DNA from: Macrobrachium rosenbergii
Taxonomy: Eukaryota; Arthropoda; Malacostraca; Decapoda; Palaemonidae
NCBI RefSeq assembly: GCF_040412425.1
Contig: NC_089766.1
Coordinates: 21,116,124-21,180,123, forward strand
Length of the DNA stretch: 64,000 nt
Reading direction: 5' to 3'
Shown: piece by piece, positions 25,571 through 36,349 of the stretch
Numbering within the stretch: the first letter of the stretch is position 1
Layout of the letters: each line of letters opens with the position of its first letter
Program-made: the position numbers and the translations under genes
Notes under the pieces: model-generated
Told to the model about the DNA's origin: nothing
Seen by the model: the letters and a program-made list of their open reading frames with translations, nothing else
Database searches by the model: none

Positions 25571-25665
25571 CAAGATGGAATCATTTCTCTTGTCCCTGGG
25601 AATACTCTCACTTTGCTCATAATTGAATTTGACGTCCATCTTTTGGTCGCAGCCATGCGCTTTTT

Positions 25666-25670
<5 letters not shown>

Positions 25671-25723
<53 letters not shown>
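25671..25723. repeat. (GA)n microsatellite
   Basis: About 26 GA units. Confidence 0.97.
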
Positions 25724-25728
<5 letters not shown>

Positions 25729-25955
25729 TCGTTATGAAAGAATTTAAGTGTGGAACAGACTACAAGCAAGAAATAGCCTTTAGTAACATCACAGTTATCA
25801 CAGAAATATGCGAGATGATGCCATTATTCGTCATCGTAAACTGAATGCAAATGGAGGAAGGGAGATGACCACAAAAGGAAAGCTGAAAGTTCCGGAACTG
25901 AGGTCCCACGCGCCTTCAGATTCACTGCATTAGAGAGAAGTTTGAAAAGTCATAC

Positions 25956-25959
<4 letters not shown>

Positions 25960-25998
<39 letters not shown>
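25960..25998. repeat. (CT)n microsatellite
   Basis: About 19 CT units. Confidence 0.96.
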
Positions 25999-26002
<4 letters not shown>

Positions 26003-26227
26003 TGTGCAGGCACATTTCAACTCGAAATAAGAAATCGGGTAAAAAAACAATTATAACTACATAAAAATCATTGCTAAAAATTAACCCTAGAAAATGAAAG
26101 CAAAGCTTTTGTTACTTCCTGATGCTTTGTTGTTCAGAGGGCGATTTTATATTTTCCATTGAGGAAATTAGATTCTGTAAAAACGTGTTTTCTTTCATGG
26201 ACAACTCTCTGTATACTTTAGTGATAT

Positions 26228-26323
26228 TATAATCAACACAATCACGTGTGGAACAGAAATAAATTTCTGACTCACATCAGGATCGAACCCAGGTCTTTCA
26301 ATTGAAAGGCAAGGAGTGCTGCC
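26228..26323 (-). mobile_element. tRNA-like SINE fragment, inverted copy
   Basis: Reverse complement of the head region seen at 26430-26520 and 26667-26750. It contains the box B-like GGTTCGATCC (minus strand), TTTCAATTGAAAG and the tail TTATTTCTGTTCCACACGTG. Confidence 0.7.
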
Positions 26324-26334
26324 ACTGATATCAT

Positions 26335-26760
26335 TACTGAGTCGGGAAGTTGGGGAATAGACTCTGGTATGCAAGCAGTTAGCTTACCCAGGTAATTCCT
26401 TGTGTGCAGTGGCACTCAGGTTCCAACTTCTTTTAACTGAAAGACCTGGGTTCGATCCTGATGTGAGTCAGAAATTTATTTCTGTTCCACACGTGATTGT
26501 GAGTTGATTATTTCTATCATATTCACTCAGAAGGGACAATTCGAATGAAATGCTGTCAGTTGGGTCATTGCTGAGTCGGGAAGTTGGGGAAAACACGCTG
26601 GTATGCAATCAGTTAGCTTACCCAGGTAATTCCTTGTTTGCAGTAGCACTCAGGTTCCAACTTCTTTTATGGCTTGTATGGCCCAGTGGGCAGCACCCTT
26701 GCCTTTCAATTGAAAGACCTGGGTTCGATCCTGATGTGAGTCAGAACTTTAGTGATATAT
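26335..26760 (+). repeat. 233-bp tandem duplication carrying tRNA-like SINE heads
   Basis: The block starting CTGAGTCGGGAAGTTGGGGA at about 26338 recurs at about 26570, period about 233 bp. Both contain GTTAGCTTACCCAGGTAATT and CACTCAGGTTCCAACTTC. Each is followed by a tRNA-like unit; the second has a box A-like TGGCCCAGTGGGCAG at about 26689 and box B-like GGGTTCGATCC. The first copy lacks box A. Confidence 0.75.
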
Positions 26761-27284
26761 TTATCCGAAAGAGCCTGGCGCTAATAAGTTCTCCGGAGAA
26801 CTGTCAAGAAAGAAAACTTATTTTGGTTCAGGATCTTTGTTCTGGTGACCGGCTTATGGAAGTTGTACATCATTGCGTGGATGCTGTCATTATCTTTGCG
26901 TCTCTCTCTTCCACGGTGCAGTCGATTTTCAATACATGACATGACTTCCTGTCTCTCTTTGTTGACAATAATGTACAGTACGTCACTCACCTTTCACCGT
27001 TATATACTTAATCCCATTCCTCTGATATCCTCTTGCTTTCCTGTCCCTCGCCTGTTTTCCTCTCCCTCTGAATGCTTGCTTGCTTGTTTGGTTGTGGATT
27101 ACTGATCCCAACCCGCAGCTGCTTCCTGGGATTACTTCAGACAAATTGCTTGTGTTTTAGATAACTGATACTGCAGGCGTTGAGAAGAGGCTGAGGAGAA
27201 CAGCTAAAGAGTTCTGAGGCCTTAATTAGTCAGAGAGGATCTTTCAAGATGAAACGAAGAGGTCTGATTTCATCTTTGATGTCT

Positions 27285-27285
27285 T

Positions 27286-27352
<67 letters not shown>
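27285..27352. repeat. (CT)n microsatellite
   Basis: About 33 CT units. Confidence 0.97.
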
Positions 27353-27354
<2 letters not shown>

Positions 27355-27442
27355 AGCCACACTCACTCACGCTAATATGAATTTACTTGAGACGATAACT
27401 GAACCACAGATTTTGAGGATTTCCTCCCATCTTGACTGCCTC

Positions 27443-27460
27443 TGTGTGTGTGTGTGTGTG

Positions 27461-27503
<43 letters not shown>
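27443..27503. repeat. compound (TG)n-(GA)n microsatellite
   Basis: About 9 TG units followed by about 20 GA units. Confidence 0.96.
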
Positions 27504-27506
<3 letters not shown>

Positions 27507-28190
27507 ATTCATGTTTCAGGTCAGGAGGGCTTGTACATTGCATATTTTATTGCAACTATGTCATTGAATTGCACAGTCCTCCTGACCCTCTTCCCATATC
27601 CAAACCGTCTATCTCTGTAATGTCACAGATGTCTTTAACTATTTAAAGTAAGGATTTGTCAACTTTCTTGGAGTTGCTGAGTTCGCTCCCTATCCAGCAG
27701 CTAAAACAAAAAAGAAAAGCCTAATATGAACTGAAGGCTTATAAGCTAAATTTGACGATATTTTGCATTCTGTTGGCTCCTAATTTTTTGCCCTTCTTTC
27801 ATTCAGTGTTTTCATGGGTTGGCAGATACCAAATTTGCAGGAGATAAAAATGCAAGTTATTCTAGTCTGTAAGGTGTTCTGCTCTGATTCTCCATTCAAA
27901 CAATCCCCATCTCCCCAAAACACCCAAACTAACCCCCACCAGATCTTGAAGCAGAACCTTCCGATTCATGAGGCACTATTTATCCAAGTGCCGAATCTTT
28001 ATGGTGTCCCCAACTAATAACCATTCGTTTCTTCACTTACCATTCATTCGTTAACAGCCGGTATAATGTCAAAGTTTGCATTGTATTGACCCATACAAAA
28101 CACATGTATGTTGAAACGACGTTGATTTTAAAAAGGTTAGTAAACCCAGCCGGGTTAATATCTGACAGCAGATCCATCGCTTGGTAAGGA
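27504..28190. other. unassigned DNA
   Basis: No supported gene; the frame at 27814-28017 is unrecognised. Confidence 0.4.
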
Positions 28191-28193
28191 ACA

Positions 28194-28309
28194 AAGAATC
28201 ATCCAGTGTCCATTCCAGCCTGTCTATCGACAGTCAGACAACTGACTGAAAAGATCCAGTCAGCTGTCGAACTGTGGATAGACAGGCTGAATGGACACTG
28301 ATGATTCTT
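28194..28309. repeat. 116-bp near-perfect hairpin
   Basis: Arms of about 53 bp: CAGTGTCCATTCCAGCCTGT on the left pairs with ACAGGCTGAATGGACACTG on the right, extending outward through AAGAATCAT/ATGATTCTT and inward to CAACTGACTG/CAGTCAGCTG around a short AAAGAT-containing loop. Mismatches are few. It could be a small MITE or a hairpin RNA precursor. Confidence 0.85.
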
Positions 28310-28910
28310 CCTCCCTTGCTTTGCGATGAATCTGCTGCAGATTTTTTACTTGGGTTTATTTCCATTTACTCCCATATTAATCATCAACAGTTCCTGTACA
28401 ACTCAAGAATAATGATAGTAAAAGATCTAACGAGATTAACAAATGAAAACGGGAAGATCTTTTACTTCGGCCTCCATAAGCAATGACATTCGCATCTTAT
28501 CAAATGTGACTGAGTTCTGTTCATGCGAAATTATATATTCATTGGAGAGAACCATTTTGTGCCTTGAGATTTTATCAATACTGGATAGTGAAGTGACTGG
28601 TCGTGATGAAAAGTATTAATTTCAATAACAAAAACTAAAACTGAATGATACATATAGATTTAATGGTTAGATAATTATGGATATCTAGTTCATGCACAAA
28701 ATAGACTGAAGCAATAGTCTGTTGAACAAAAAAATAAGTAAAAAAGGAAATTCTCTATGAGTTACTCTCAAAGAGCTGTTTAAAATCCTCTGGGGAAGAA
28801 AGCGAAAAGTAGGAACAGGTCAACTATTACAAGACCTCTTGGGGATAAAAATGACCAGTGTTTTTTCTACCATGTACAAGTTTCGTTTAGTTTCACGAAC
28901 TTGGGAATCG

Positions 28911-28975
<65 letters not shown>

Positions 28976-30709
28976 ACTTTGGCAGTCATTATTACTTCTG
29001 AATGATTCAGCTGAAGCGACCTGTCATTCCCCGGAAGTGTTTCAGAAGTGGATTTAACCACACCGAGGCCTTTAGTATGTCGTCAAGGACGTCAAATTAC
29101 ACTTGTGTCTGCATCGTCAGGCTTTATGGAAGAGGAGTACAGTTAAACAATAAAGGAAGAAATCTCGAAAATGTGGAATGCACAGCACACATGCTTCTTT
29201 TATGTATTTTCTACTAAGACTAAGAGGACAAGGTATATGTTCCACTTGACAAAGATTATTTTGACCTTGGTAAACATGAAATTTTTAAATATCCGATGAT
29301 AATTTAATAAAACTTTCTCTGATAGCATGTCAAAAAATATACTTAACAGAAAAATTGTTTAGGTATTATTAACTTTATTTTATGTTTATTACCACTGTTT
29401 ACATTTAGATGAACCGAAATTTAAACCAAATATTGTACCCTAAAACACTATTGATTGATTTTTTTTTTTTCAGTTTTCTTTGGCTATATTTAGATTACAG
29501 AATTCTTTTTGACTCCATTGCCCAAAATGATTTCATTCCTTTCATATTTCTCACTAAATCTGGTTTAAGGTAAGTTTTCCACAGCTTTATGTAACTAAGT
29601 TATATAAAAATTTATATCATTGTGTGCGTACTTAAAATTGCGATTAATCTGCGATACTTCGAACCGTAATTAAGCGATGCTGCTGCAGAGAAACCAGAAT
29701 TTTCTTCAGTAGATGTTGCGCGTCTTTTTTTGTGGATAAAATCTCATAATAATTTTTCCCCGAAAACAAAACGAGGACACAACGCAGAGCCAGATATTGA
29801 ACTGCACAATAAATAACACTTTTTCTCTTCCGAAGACTGATTTGATTGTAAATAATAGCTATCACCGAGGCCTTTTTCATGGGATCAGACAGAGTGTTTC
29901 ATGAGTGGGGGAAGCCTTCTTGATGTGTTACTCCGTCAGCAGTCATTCCGTTAACAAAAACTTCCACCCTTTAGCCGCGGTGACATAAATCTTTCTTTGG
30001 CGATGACTGATTTGAGAAAAACGAAAGACAAGGAAGAAGAGGATATATATTATACTCACTCAGAATGGCTGCCAAGAAGATTCACCAACTGCCTGTACTA
30101 AGTATCTGCGTTTCCCACTACCCCTTGTGACTGGGGGCCTGCTGTGTCGATTCCCAAAGATGACATTAAAGCAAAACGGTTATAATTTATGAATAATTTG
30201 TAATCTGTAAAGTTTAAGAACTGTTTATCTAAACGCTTTTTGCTCCTGCTACACTATCAGTAGATTCAACTTCGCTCCTGAGAGGAAACAGAATATTCTA
30301 TTTTAATTGTAAATTATAAATCATCACATGGATATCATATCTGAGGTCCAGCAATTTTCCTAAAACCTCACCTGCGGTGATCAACAAAGATTTTGACTGG
30401 ATTTTGACTGACACCAGTGCGTCTTCATTGTTGAAAAAAAAGTTAAGAAATCACGTCGGAACGGATTTTACTTCTTATCCATATTTTCTCTTTAATTTTT
30501 CTAGTCCTTCAGACTGTTAGTTTTTCTTTCAACTCGTCCCTTTCATTTTCTCACGAAACATGGGTGCCAGGGAACGAAAGACCACCTCCCTCTTAACAAC
30601 CTCTACAATTTTCATGGAGTAACTTTGCCTTTTTCCCATAAACCTTTTCTGACAAATGTGACTTACCAGAAGGGATTATGGAAGCCTTGATAGCATCCTT
30701 GGGTGAAGT
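28310..30709. other. unassigned DNA
   Basis: No supported gene over 2.4 kb apart from the (CT)n tract at 28913-28972. Frames at 29002-29217 and 29644-29880 are unrecognised. Confidence 0.4.
28913..28972. repeat. (CT)n microsatellite
   Basis: About 30 CT units. Confidence 0.97.
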
Positions 30710-31032
30710 TCATCTGTTGACAATATCGTATTCAAGCGTTTTTATTTTTTTTAATTATTCACCGGGTTGTAGGTCGTTTTAGAAAGAAAATATGCGTATT
30801 CATAAACGTATTTGGATCTCTGGAATGTCTTCTTATTTACAGTAGACAAACAAGGACTATATTTTGAAAGGATGAAGGAGCTCTCTATATGCTGTAAGGA
30901 ATACGAGATGAAAGAAGGAGCCTGAGAATAATGACTCTTTTCTCTTTGCTTCTTTTGCCTCTCCGGTCGCCCACACCAGAACTTGGGTCAAGTCTAAGGT
31001 TAGGTAGGGTTTGTCTCTTAGGATTACTTTAT

Positions 31033-31036
<4 letters not shown>
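30710..31036 (+). repeat. dispersed repeat family X, copy 2
   Basis: Diverged partner of 8205-8549, same orientation and same anchor order, again ending in a (CT)n tract. Confidence 0.55.

Positions 31037-31072
<36 letters not shown>
31037..31072. repeat. (CT)n microsatellite
   Basis: About 18 CT units directly after repeat X. Confidence 0.95.
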
Positions 31073-31077
<5 letters not shown>

Positions 31078-31809
31078 CCCGTCTGTCGACCCTCCTTCTC
31101 TGTCCTTCTGTTGCTGTCTGTCTACTTGTTTCCGTCTCGCTGCAGTCTCATTCCGTCTGTTTGTTTCTTTGTCCACTATAATCTGTTCAGGCCAAGAGTA
31201 CACCAGGCGGGTTCTCCACGAACATTGTCTGTAAACGTGGCAAAGTCGGAATGCACTTGACCATTTGCGTTCTTCGTTTTCAAATAGACGTAATCAATAT
31301 TATGCAATTTAAAAATAATGAAGTGACTACTTATTTACATTCAACCAGCCTTTACAAGAAATGTGTTACGACGTTCATTCCAAAATGACTTGTTAACGTT
31401 TCTTAGATTCAATGATTTCAATACAGATTCTTCTCTTGAAATGTGACACCACTGAGTAGGCCTATCTACAAACGCCTTTACAGAAAAATTTACAAATCAT
31501 TAAACGAGAGAGAGGTATGTAATTATTAATTAGCTCTCGCTCCCAAATTTCATATACTAAAACACATATATATGTATATGTGTAGAAATCCGAACCGCTT
31601 GACCGATCTAGACGAAATTTTGCAGGTGGCCTCATTTGACCTCACGAAGGTTTTCGCGTAGGTTTCAAACCCGTACCCCCGCCCCCTTCCCCCTTCCCTT
31701 TGTAATGTGATAAATAAACTCCACGGGCTTATCTTACCTCATTTCATGTTCTCGAGCCCATAGGTATACTTTCGAAAATGCTTTTCTTTCTTGTGATTAA
31801 TAATCTGCA
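31073..31809. other. unassigned DNA
   Basis: No gene. A C-rich stretch (CCCCCGCCCCCTTCCCCCTT) lies near 31676-31695. The text around 31590-31640 resembles transposon-flank sequence, but there is no second copy in the window. Confidence 0.35.
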
Positions 31810-32389
31810 TCAAAGTTTGTGTTTAGGTTTCGTGGGGGATGTTTAGGTTTAGTGAGGTGTGTGTTTAGATTTAGTGAGGATGTGTTTACTTTTGGTGACG
31901 TGTGTTTAGGTTTAGTGAGGGTGTCTTTGGTTTAGTGGGGTGTGCGTAGTTTTAGTGAGGTTGTGTGGGTGTGTATTTAGGTTTAGTGGGAGTGTGTTTA
32001 GGTTTAGTGGGGTGTGTTTTTAGGTTTAGTGGGGGTTTGTTTAGGTTTGGTGGGGTTGTGTTTAGATTTAGTGGAGGGGTGTTTAGGTTTAATAAGGGGT
32101 GTGTTTAAGTTTTGTGGGTGGTGTGTGTTTAGGTTTAGTAGTAGGGTGCATTTAGGTTTAGTGAGATGGGTGTTTACGTTTAGTGGAGGATGTGTTCAGG
32201 CTTGGCAGGAAGGATGTTAGGTTTAGTGGTAGATGTGTTAAGGTTTAGTGAGTGCGGTTGCATTTAGGTTTAGTGAGGGGTGTGTTTAGGTTTAGTTGGG
32301 GTGAGTTTAGGTATAGAGGGGTGCATTTAGGTTTACTGTGGGGTGTGTTTAGGTTTTTCGGTGGTGTTGGCTTTGATTTAGTTGGGGGT
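31810..32389 (+). repeat. G-rich minisatellite, left part
   Basis: Degenerate tandem units of roughly 20-25 bp built on TTTAGGTTTAGTGGGGGTGTG. G runs on the plus strand are frequent. The same units resume at 38198 in the same orientation, so the LTR retrotransposon split one array. Confidence 0.92.
32385..32389. repeat. target-site duplication, left
   Basis: GGGGT immediately left of the LTR, identical to 38198-38202. A 5-bp duplication fits Ty3/gypsy integrases. Confidence 0.88.
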
Positions 32390-32648
32390 TGGTGATATGT
32401 GATGATGTCTTGTAGGAGAAGACTGAATGTTGCAGGGACGGAGAAATAATATCCCGAGTCATAAGTTGCTTTATTCCATACAGCAAACAGGTGAACACAG
32501 AGAGGGAACTGCAAGGCGTACAACTCGCGCCAAGAGAAGCAGGAAGAGTACTCATGTGCATGTGCGGATTCATGTGCATGCGTTAGCAAAAGACAATGTT
32601 CATGAAATAGAATACATATACATGCAATAATGTATGGAGTAACCCACA
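32390..32648 (-). repeat. 3' LTR
   Basis: 259 bp, TG...CA, differing from 37939-38197 at three transitions (about 32439, 32557, 32573). It contains a minus-strand AATAAA at 32470-32475, a likely polyadenylation signal. Confidence 0.93.
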
Positions 32649-32665
32649 CCTCCCTCCCCCTTTTT
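32649..32665 (-). promoter_or_regulatory. polypurine tract
   Basis: The minus strand reads AAAAAGGGGGAGGGAGG directly against the TG start of the 3' LTR, the position at which plus-strand DNA synthesis is primed. Confidence 0.88.
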
Positions 32666-32882
32666 GCGTTCAAAGAGGTATCTTGAACGTGCTATTCATG
32701 CAATTACATACAGTGAACTATCAAGTGCAAAGCAAACAATATACAATGAGTTAATCAAGTAATTATGTGCAAAGCAAACTGCATAAGTGGCACATGTGGG
32801 CTTTGTACACTATGTAGGCCTGTTTAATCTTGGAGGCCTGCAAGGGGTTTTGGAGGGAAGTGACGACTTTTCCATGTCAGGG

Positions 32883-34478
32883 CTAAGGACCACAGGGATT
32901 AGAGTTGGGAACTTGACCCGGATCAGGCACTGGATACAGGAAGCGACGGTTCCGACGTAGCACTCGACCACTTGGGAGGCGGACCTCGTACTCACGCGAT
33001 CGTGTGCCACCCATGATGATCCCAACCTTTTCCCATCGGTGGGATGTCGGGTCCTGGATGCGGACATGTTGGCCCACCTTCAGCCTGGGCAGGGGGCGGG
33101 CATGGGCATCGTAAAAGTTTCGCTGCACTTGAGCTGCTCTGGCAGTGGCTCGGCGGTCACAGTCATGGGCCTTTTCTTGCCAATCTTCTGTGAACGATTG
33201 AGGATGGGCAGGCACACACGTACGGAGAGGGTGACCATACAGTACCTGGGCAGGAGAGCGACCAGAGTGGTTGGGCGTGTTGCGTAACTCGAGGAGGCCA
33301 CGATCAAAGGCTTCGCAGTCGATGTTTCCTGTAGGGGCCGTTTTGAGGATCAAGTGCTTGACAGCCTTGACAGCGGCCTCAGCATGCCCATTAGACTGCG
33401 GGTAGTGTGGCGACGAGGTTATGTGGTGTACACCCCAACGCTCTGTGAAGTCGGCGAATTCTTTGCCTGTAAACTGAGGTCCTCCATCGGTGCGTAGGCG
33501 CAGGGGAACACCCACCTCTCTGAAGTAACGGCAGAAGTGCCGTATTGTCGAGGAGGCGGTGGTGTCACCCTTGCAAGGGACAACCACAGGCCAGCCAGAG
33601 AGGCGGTCGGCGACCACAAGGAAGGACTTCCCCGCTACCTGGAAGAAGTCCGCTGATACTGACTCAAAGGGCCTTGATGGGTGGTCATCATTGTGAAGGT
33701 GCTCCTGCTGTTGGCTGGGACGTAGGATCTGGCAGGGCTCGCAGGCGGCGATGGTATTGGCGATGTCGGAGTCTATCCCAGGCCAGAAGACGGTTTGTCG
33801 AGCCCGACGTTTGGTAGCCTCGACACCTTGGTGGCTGTCGTGGAGTCTGGAGAGTGTGTGGCGACGTAGGGCTGCAGGAACCAGTATTCTTGCTCCATAG
33901 AGCACGAGGTTGCCATCAGTAGAGAGAGCTTCTCGCAGCTTCCAATACGGTAGTAGGGAGGCGTGCAGGTCGTACCGATTTGTGGGGAACCCGGAACTGA
34001 TGCAATCACGAAGGCGAACATAAGTGGGGTCGGCCTGTGCTGCTATCGACATGTCCTGCAGGGTCCGGTCGGCGTCGAAGGTTGGGGCATCCTTGTCCTG
34101 GGAAGCTGTTGCAGCGTTGATGACTGACCTGACATGCGCTGTTATCTCAGCGCAGCCAGTCATATCCTCAGAGGTCGGGTAACTGACTGGTGCACGGGAG
34201 AGTGCATCTGGGATGCATAGCGACTTGCCAGCACGCCACACTGCAGTAAATTGGTATTGCGACATGCGCTCCTTCATTCGCTGAAGCCGTGGGTTTTCGA
34301 CCATATCCAGTGTGTAACTGTTGATGATGGGCACCAGGACGATGGTCAGTTTGCAGGGTGAAGGTTGGCAGTCCTTTGAGGTATAGACAGCACTTTGTGA
34401 GGGGCCAAGATACTGCAAGCATCTCCAGCTCAATCGTTGCATACCTCGTCTCGGCATCTGCGAAAGTGGGATCCACAC
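32883..34478 (-). CDS. RNase H C-terminus plus integrase of gypsy element
   Basis: Open frame of 531 residues; the first ~46 residues are out-of-frame text, and genuine sequence starts near residue 47. Residues ~47-98 are the RNase H tail and linker, ending in IPDALSRAPV. An HHCC zinc domain follows (HDSH near 213, CEPCQ near 248). The DDE core has D in SVSADFF (~277), D in RTDGGPQF (~331) and E in NGHAEAAVK (~367); D and E are separated by exactly 35 residues, the integrase norm. The C-terminal part (~455-515) carries a GPY/F-like module with WEKVGIIMGG and RRNRRFLYPV. All catalytic residues are present. It is the only long uninterrupted domain in the element, and it lacks its own start codon because it would be cleaved from Gag-Pol. 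Confidence 0.88.
   Translation of the reverse strand: MWIPLSQMPRRGMQRLSWRCLQYLGPSQSAVYTSKDCQPSPCKLTIVLVPIINSYTLDMVENPRLQRMKERMSQYQFTAVWRAGKSLCIPDALSRAPVSYPTSEDMTGCAEITAHVRSVINAATASQDKDAPTFDADRTLQDMSIAAQADPTYVRLRDCISSGFPTNRYDLHASLLPYWKLREALSTDGNLVLYGARILVPAALRRHTLSRLHDSHQGVEATKRRARQTVFWPGIDSDIANTIAACEPCQILRPSQQQEHLHNDDHPSRPFESVSADFFQVAGKSFLVVADRLSGWPVVVPCKGDTTASSTIRHFCRYFREVGVPLRLRTDGGPQFTGKEFADFTERWGVHHITSSPHYPQSNGHAEAAVKAVKHLILKTAPTGNIDCEAFDRGLLELRNTPNHSGRSPAQVLYGHPLRTCVPAHPQSFTEDWQEKAHDCDRRATARAAQVQRNFYDAHARPLPRLKVGQHVRIQDPTSHRWEKVGIIMGGTRSREYEVRLPSGRVLRRNRRFLYPVPDPGQVPNSNPCGP
34168..34476 (-). pseudogene. RNase H middle piece, separate frame
   Basis: The genuine part is about 34476-34340, with RYATIELEMLAVSW and LPTFTLQTDHRP, the central RNase H segment (ExE and TDHxPL motifs). 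It is reached from the upstream frame by one shift and left by another into the integrase frame. Beyond 34340 the frame is a shadow. Confidence 0.75.
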
Positions 34479-35077
34479 TGGACTACTCGGAGATGACCAG
34501 AGCCATGGTCCTGGAGAAGGACGTAGCCTATCCCATAAAGGCGAGATGTGTCGGTCTGGAGAATGGTTGGCAGTGTTGGGTCAAAAGACGCAAGAACAGG
34601 CGGGCTTGATAGTGCTTGCTTCACGAGTTTGAAGGCCTGGTCATGGTCCGGTGTCCACATAAAAGAGTGCTTGGGGCTCATGAGTGGGCAAAGGGGTTGT
34701 GCAGTCAGGGCAATATCTGGGGTAAACTCTGCCAACTGGTTTACTAACCCCATGAAGGAACGTAGGTCCGTCAGGTTGGATGGTGTTGGGAAGTCTTGTA
34801 GAGCAGCAACTCGTCCTGGATCAGCAGCGATTCCTTCTTCAGAAAGAGTGAAGCCACAGAAATTCACTCGGGTCTCCGCCACTGTGAACTTGTCTCTGTT
34901 GAGAGTGATGCCATGTTTGCGGCAGCGGGTGAGCAGTTCATGGATCCTGTGGTAGTGTGTCAGCAGGTCATCGTCGAAGATGAGAATGTCATCAACAACC
35001 TTGACGCACTTCTTCATGCCCTGGAGTGCCAGGTCGCCACGGTAGCAATAAGCGTCGCCAGTGGCAGCGAAGCCCAT
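34430..35077 (-). pseudogene. reverse transcriptase C-terminal half and RNase H start
   Basis: A 215-residue frame. It contains KVVDDILIF (residues ~26-34), the catalytic box of reverse transcriptase, as VVDD rather than the common YVDD; then FCGFTLSEEGI and DLRSFMGLVNQLAEF of the thumb/connection; then the RNase H start with ILQTDTSRLYGIGYVL. It enters by a +1 change near 35115 from the upstream frame and breaks near 34470. The fold is complete across frames, but no single frame encodes it. Confidence 0.82.
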
Positions 35078-36104
35078 GGGTCCCCGGCAATGCTGGAAGC
35101 GTCCGTGAAAGGCGAATAAAAGTGGTGAGGTGGCGGTCCTCTTCTGCTAGCTCCATCTGCCAGTAGCCGTGTAGAGCGTCCGCGGTGGTGAAGAACTTGG
35201 CGGTAGAGTCGACAGTGCGGACAGCAGCTAAGGGTGTGGGCGAAGGGTGGGCTGGTCGGGAGACTTGTGTGTTTAACTTGGTGAGATCCACCGTGATGCG
35301 AACTCCCTTGGACTTTGGGACGACGACTAGAGGGTGGCACCATTCGGATGGCTCGTCTCCACAAGGCTTAATGATTCCCTGCTGGACCATGGAGTCTAGT
35401 TCATTCTTGACAGGTTCGCGGAAACCGTAGGGGATCTGCCGTGGGGTGTGAATGGCGAATGGGACCGCATCCTCCTTGAGGTGAATTTTCATGGGAGGGC
35501 CTGCCATTGGCCTTAATGGGGCTCCTTTAAGGTCTTCCTTAGACACGAGCACATCCTGGAAGGCTTGTAGGAAATATTCTCGGGCCTCAGCAGGGGTTGT
35601 GTTGGCATGGAGTGGTAACTCCTTACATCGATTAACGTGGGTGACCTGTAGGATGGGCCGTGGAAAGCCTGGTGGGATGATGGCCAACTCCTTGCAGAGT
35701 GCATAGGACAGGAGTGGCATCTGAACACCTTCATGGACTTGAATCGTGGCGAGGCAGGACCGCTTGGCCAATGACAGGGTGGCCTTAAAGGTACCTAAAG
35801 CTGGTGTCATCTTTGACCCATCAGCCGTGAGGGTCACTGACGTGGCAGGAGGCTGTAGCGCAGTCCTGGGAATGCGAAGAAATTCCAAGTGCTGAGGGCC
35901 CATCACTGATATATCAGCTCCTGTGTCAGGCAGCATCATAATCTTGGATGTCTCATCCCTATAGGTGAGAGTGAGGGATATGGGCGACGGTAAGGGGCAA
36001 GTTGTTGTGGAAAGGGTCTCGACCTTGCGACAGCTGGAAGACTTGTTAGAAGGGGGCGTGGCATTGGGTGGGCCTGCTTGGCACTCATCTTCTGTCTGCA
36101 ACAC
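34992..36104 (-). CDS. protease and reverse transcriptase N-terminal half
   Basis: A 370-residue frame. The aspartic protease has its triad in LPDTGADISVMG (residues 60-62). Reverse transcriptase begins near residue 215, with PYGFREPVKNELDSM, IIKPCG, then WCHPLVVVPKSKGVRITVDL and FFTTADALHGYWQM. The latter holds the first catalytic aspartate of the polymerase (DALHGYWQ). After about 35115 the frame leaves the true path, one base out of register with the catalytic VVDD frame downstream, so the last ~40 residues are nonsense. Confidence 0.83.
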   Translation of the reverse strand: MLQTEDECQAGPPNATPPSNKSSSCRKVETLSTTTCPLPSPISLTLTYRDETSKIMMLPDTGADISVMGPQHLEFLRIPRTALQPPATSVTLTADGSKMTPALGTFKATLSLAKRSCLATIQVHEGVQMPLLSYALCKELAIIPPGFPRPILQVTHVNRCKELPLHANTTPAEAREYFLQAFQDVLVSKEDLKGAPLRPMAGPPMKIHLKEDAVPFAIHTPRQIPYGFREPVKNELDSMVQQGIIKPCGDEPSEWCHPLVVVPKSKGVRITVDLTKLNTQVSRPAHPSPTPLAAVRTVDSTAKFFTTADALHGYWQMELAEEDRHLTTFIRLSRTLPALPGTHGLRCHWRRLLLPWRPGTPGHEEVRQGC

Positions 36105-36349
36105 TTGTCATAGTGGCCCACTCGGCCGCAGTGTCTGCATGTGGCCTTGTTGGCAGGGCACTTTGGGGTCCTGCGCCAGTGTCCCTTGCCACTGCAATTT
36201 CCACATACACTGTCGGTGGCTGGGCACTTGTGAGAGCCGTGCTTCCTTGTGCAGGAAAGGTATGAAGAGTCTCTGTTAGGGGTTGGGTGCGCGGTAGCGT
36301 CCTTGCTGCCATGTCTTTTGGTTTTCTTATAAGCAGACATGGCACACAA
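35936..36349 (-). pseudogene. gag nucleocapsid with CCHC zinc knuckles
   Basis: A cysteine- and histidine-rich stretch with CGNCSGKGHW and CRHCGRVGHYDKCC. The second knuckle is canonical Cys-X2-Cys-X4-His-X4-Cys; the first has two extra residues before its last Cys. An upstream CTRKHGSHKC could be a third, divergent finger. It binds genomic RNA during packaging. It is one frame away from both the gag core upstream and the protease downstream; the genuine part ends near 36095. Confidence 0.8.

Noticed and set aside
32014..32220. Plus-strand open frame inside the G-rich minisatellite
   Set aside because: A repeat translation (Leu/Gly/Val periodicity following the repeat unit).
33039..35706. 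Plus-strand open frames across 33.0-35.7 kb
   Set aside because: Shadows of the minus-strand gypsy pol region; no recognisable domain, and the minus-strand frames carry all catalytic motifs.
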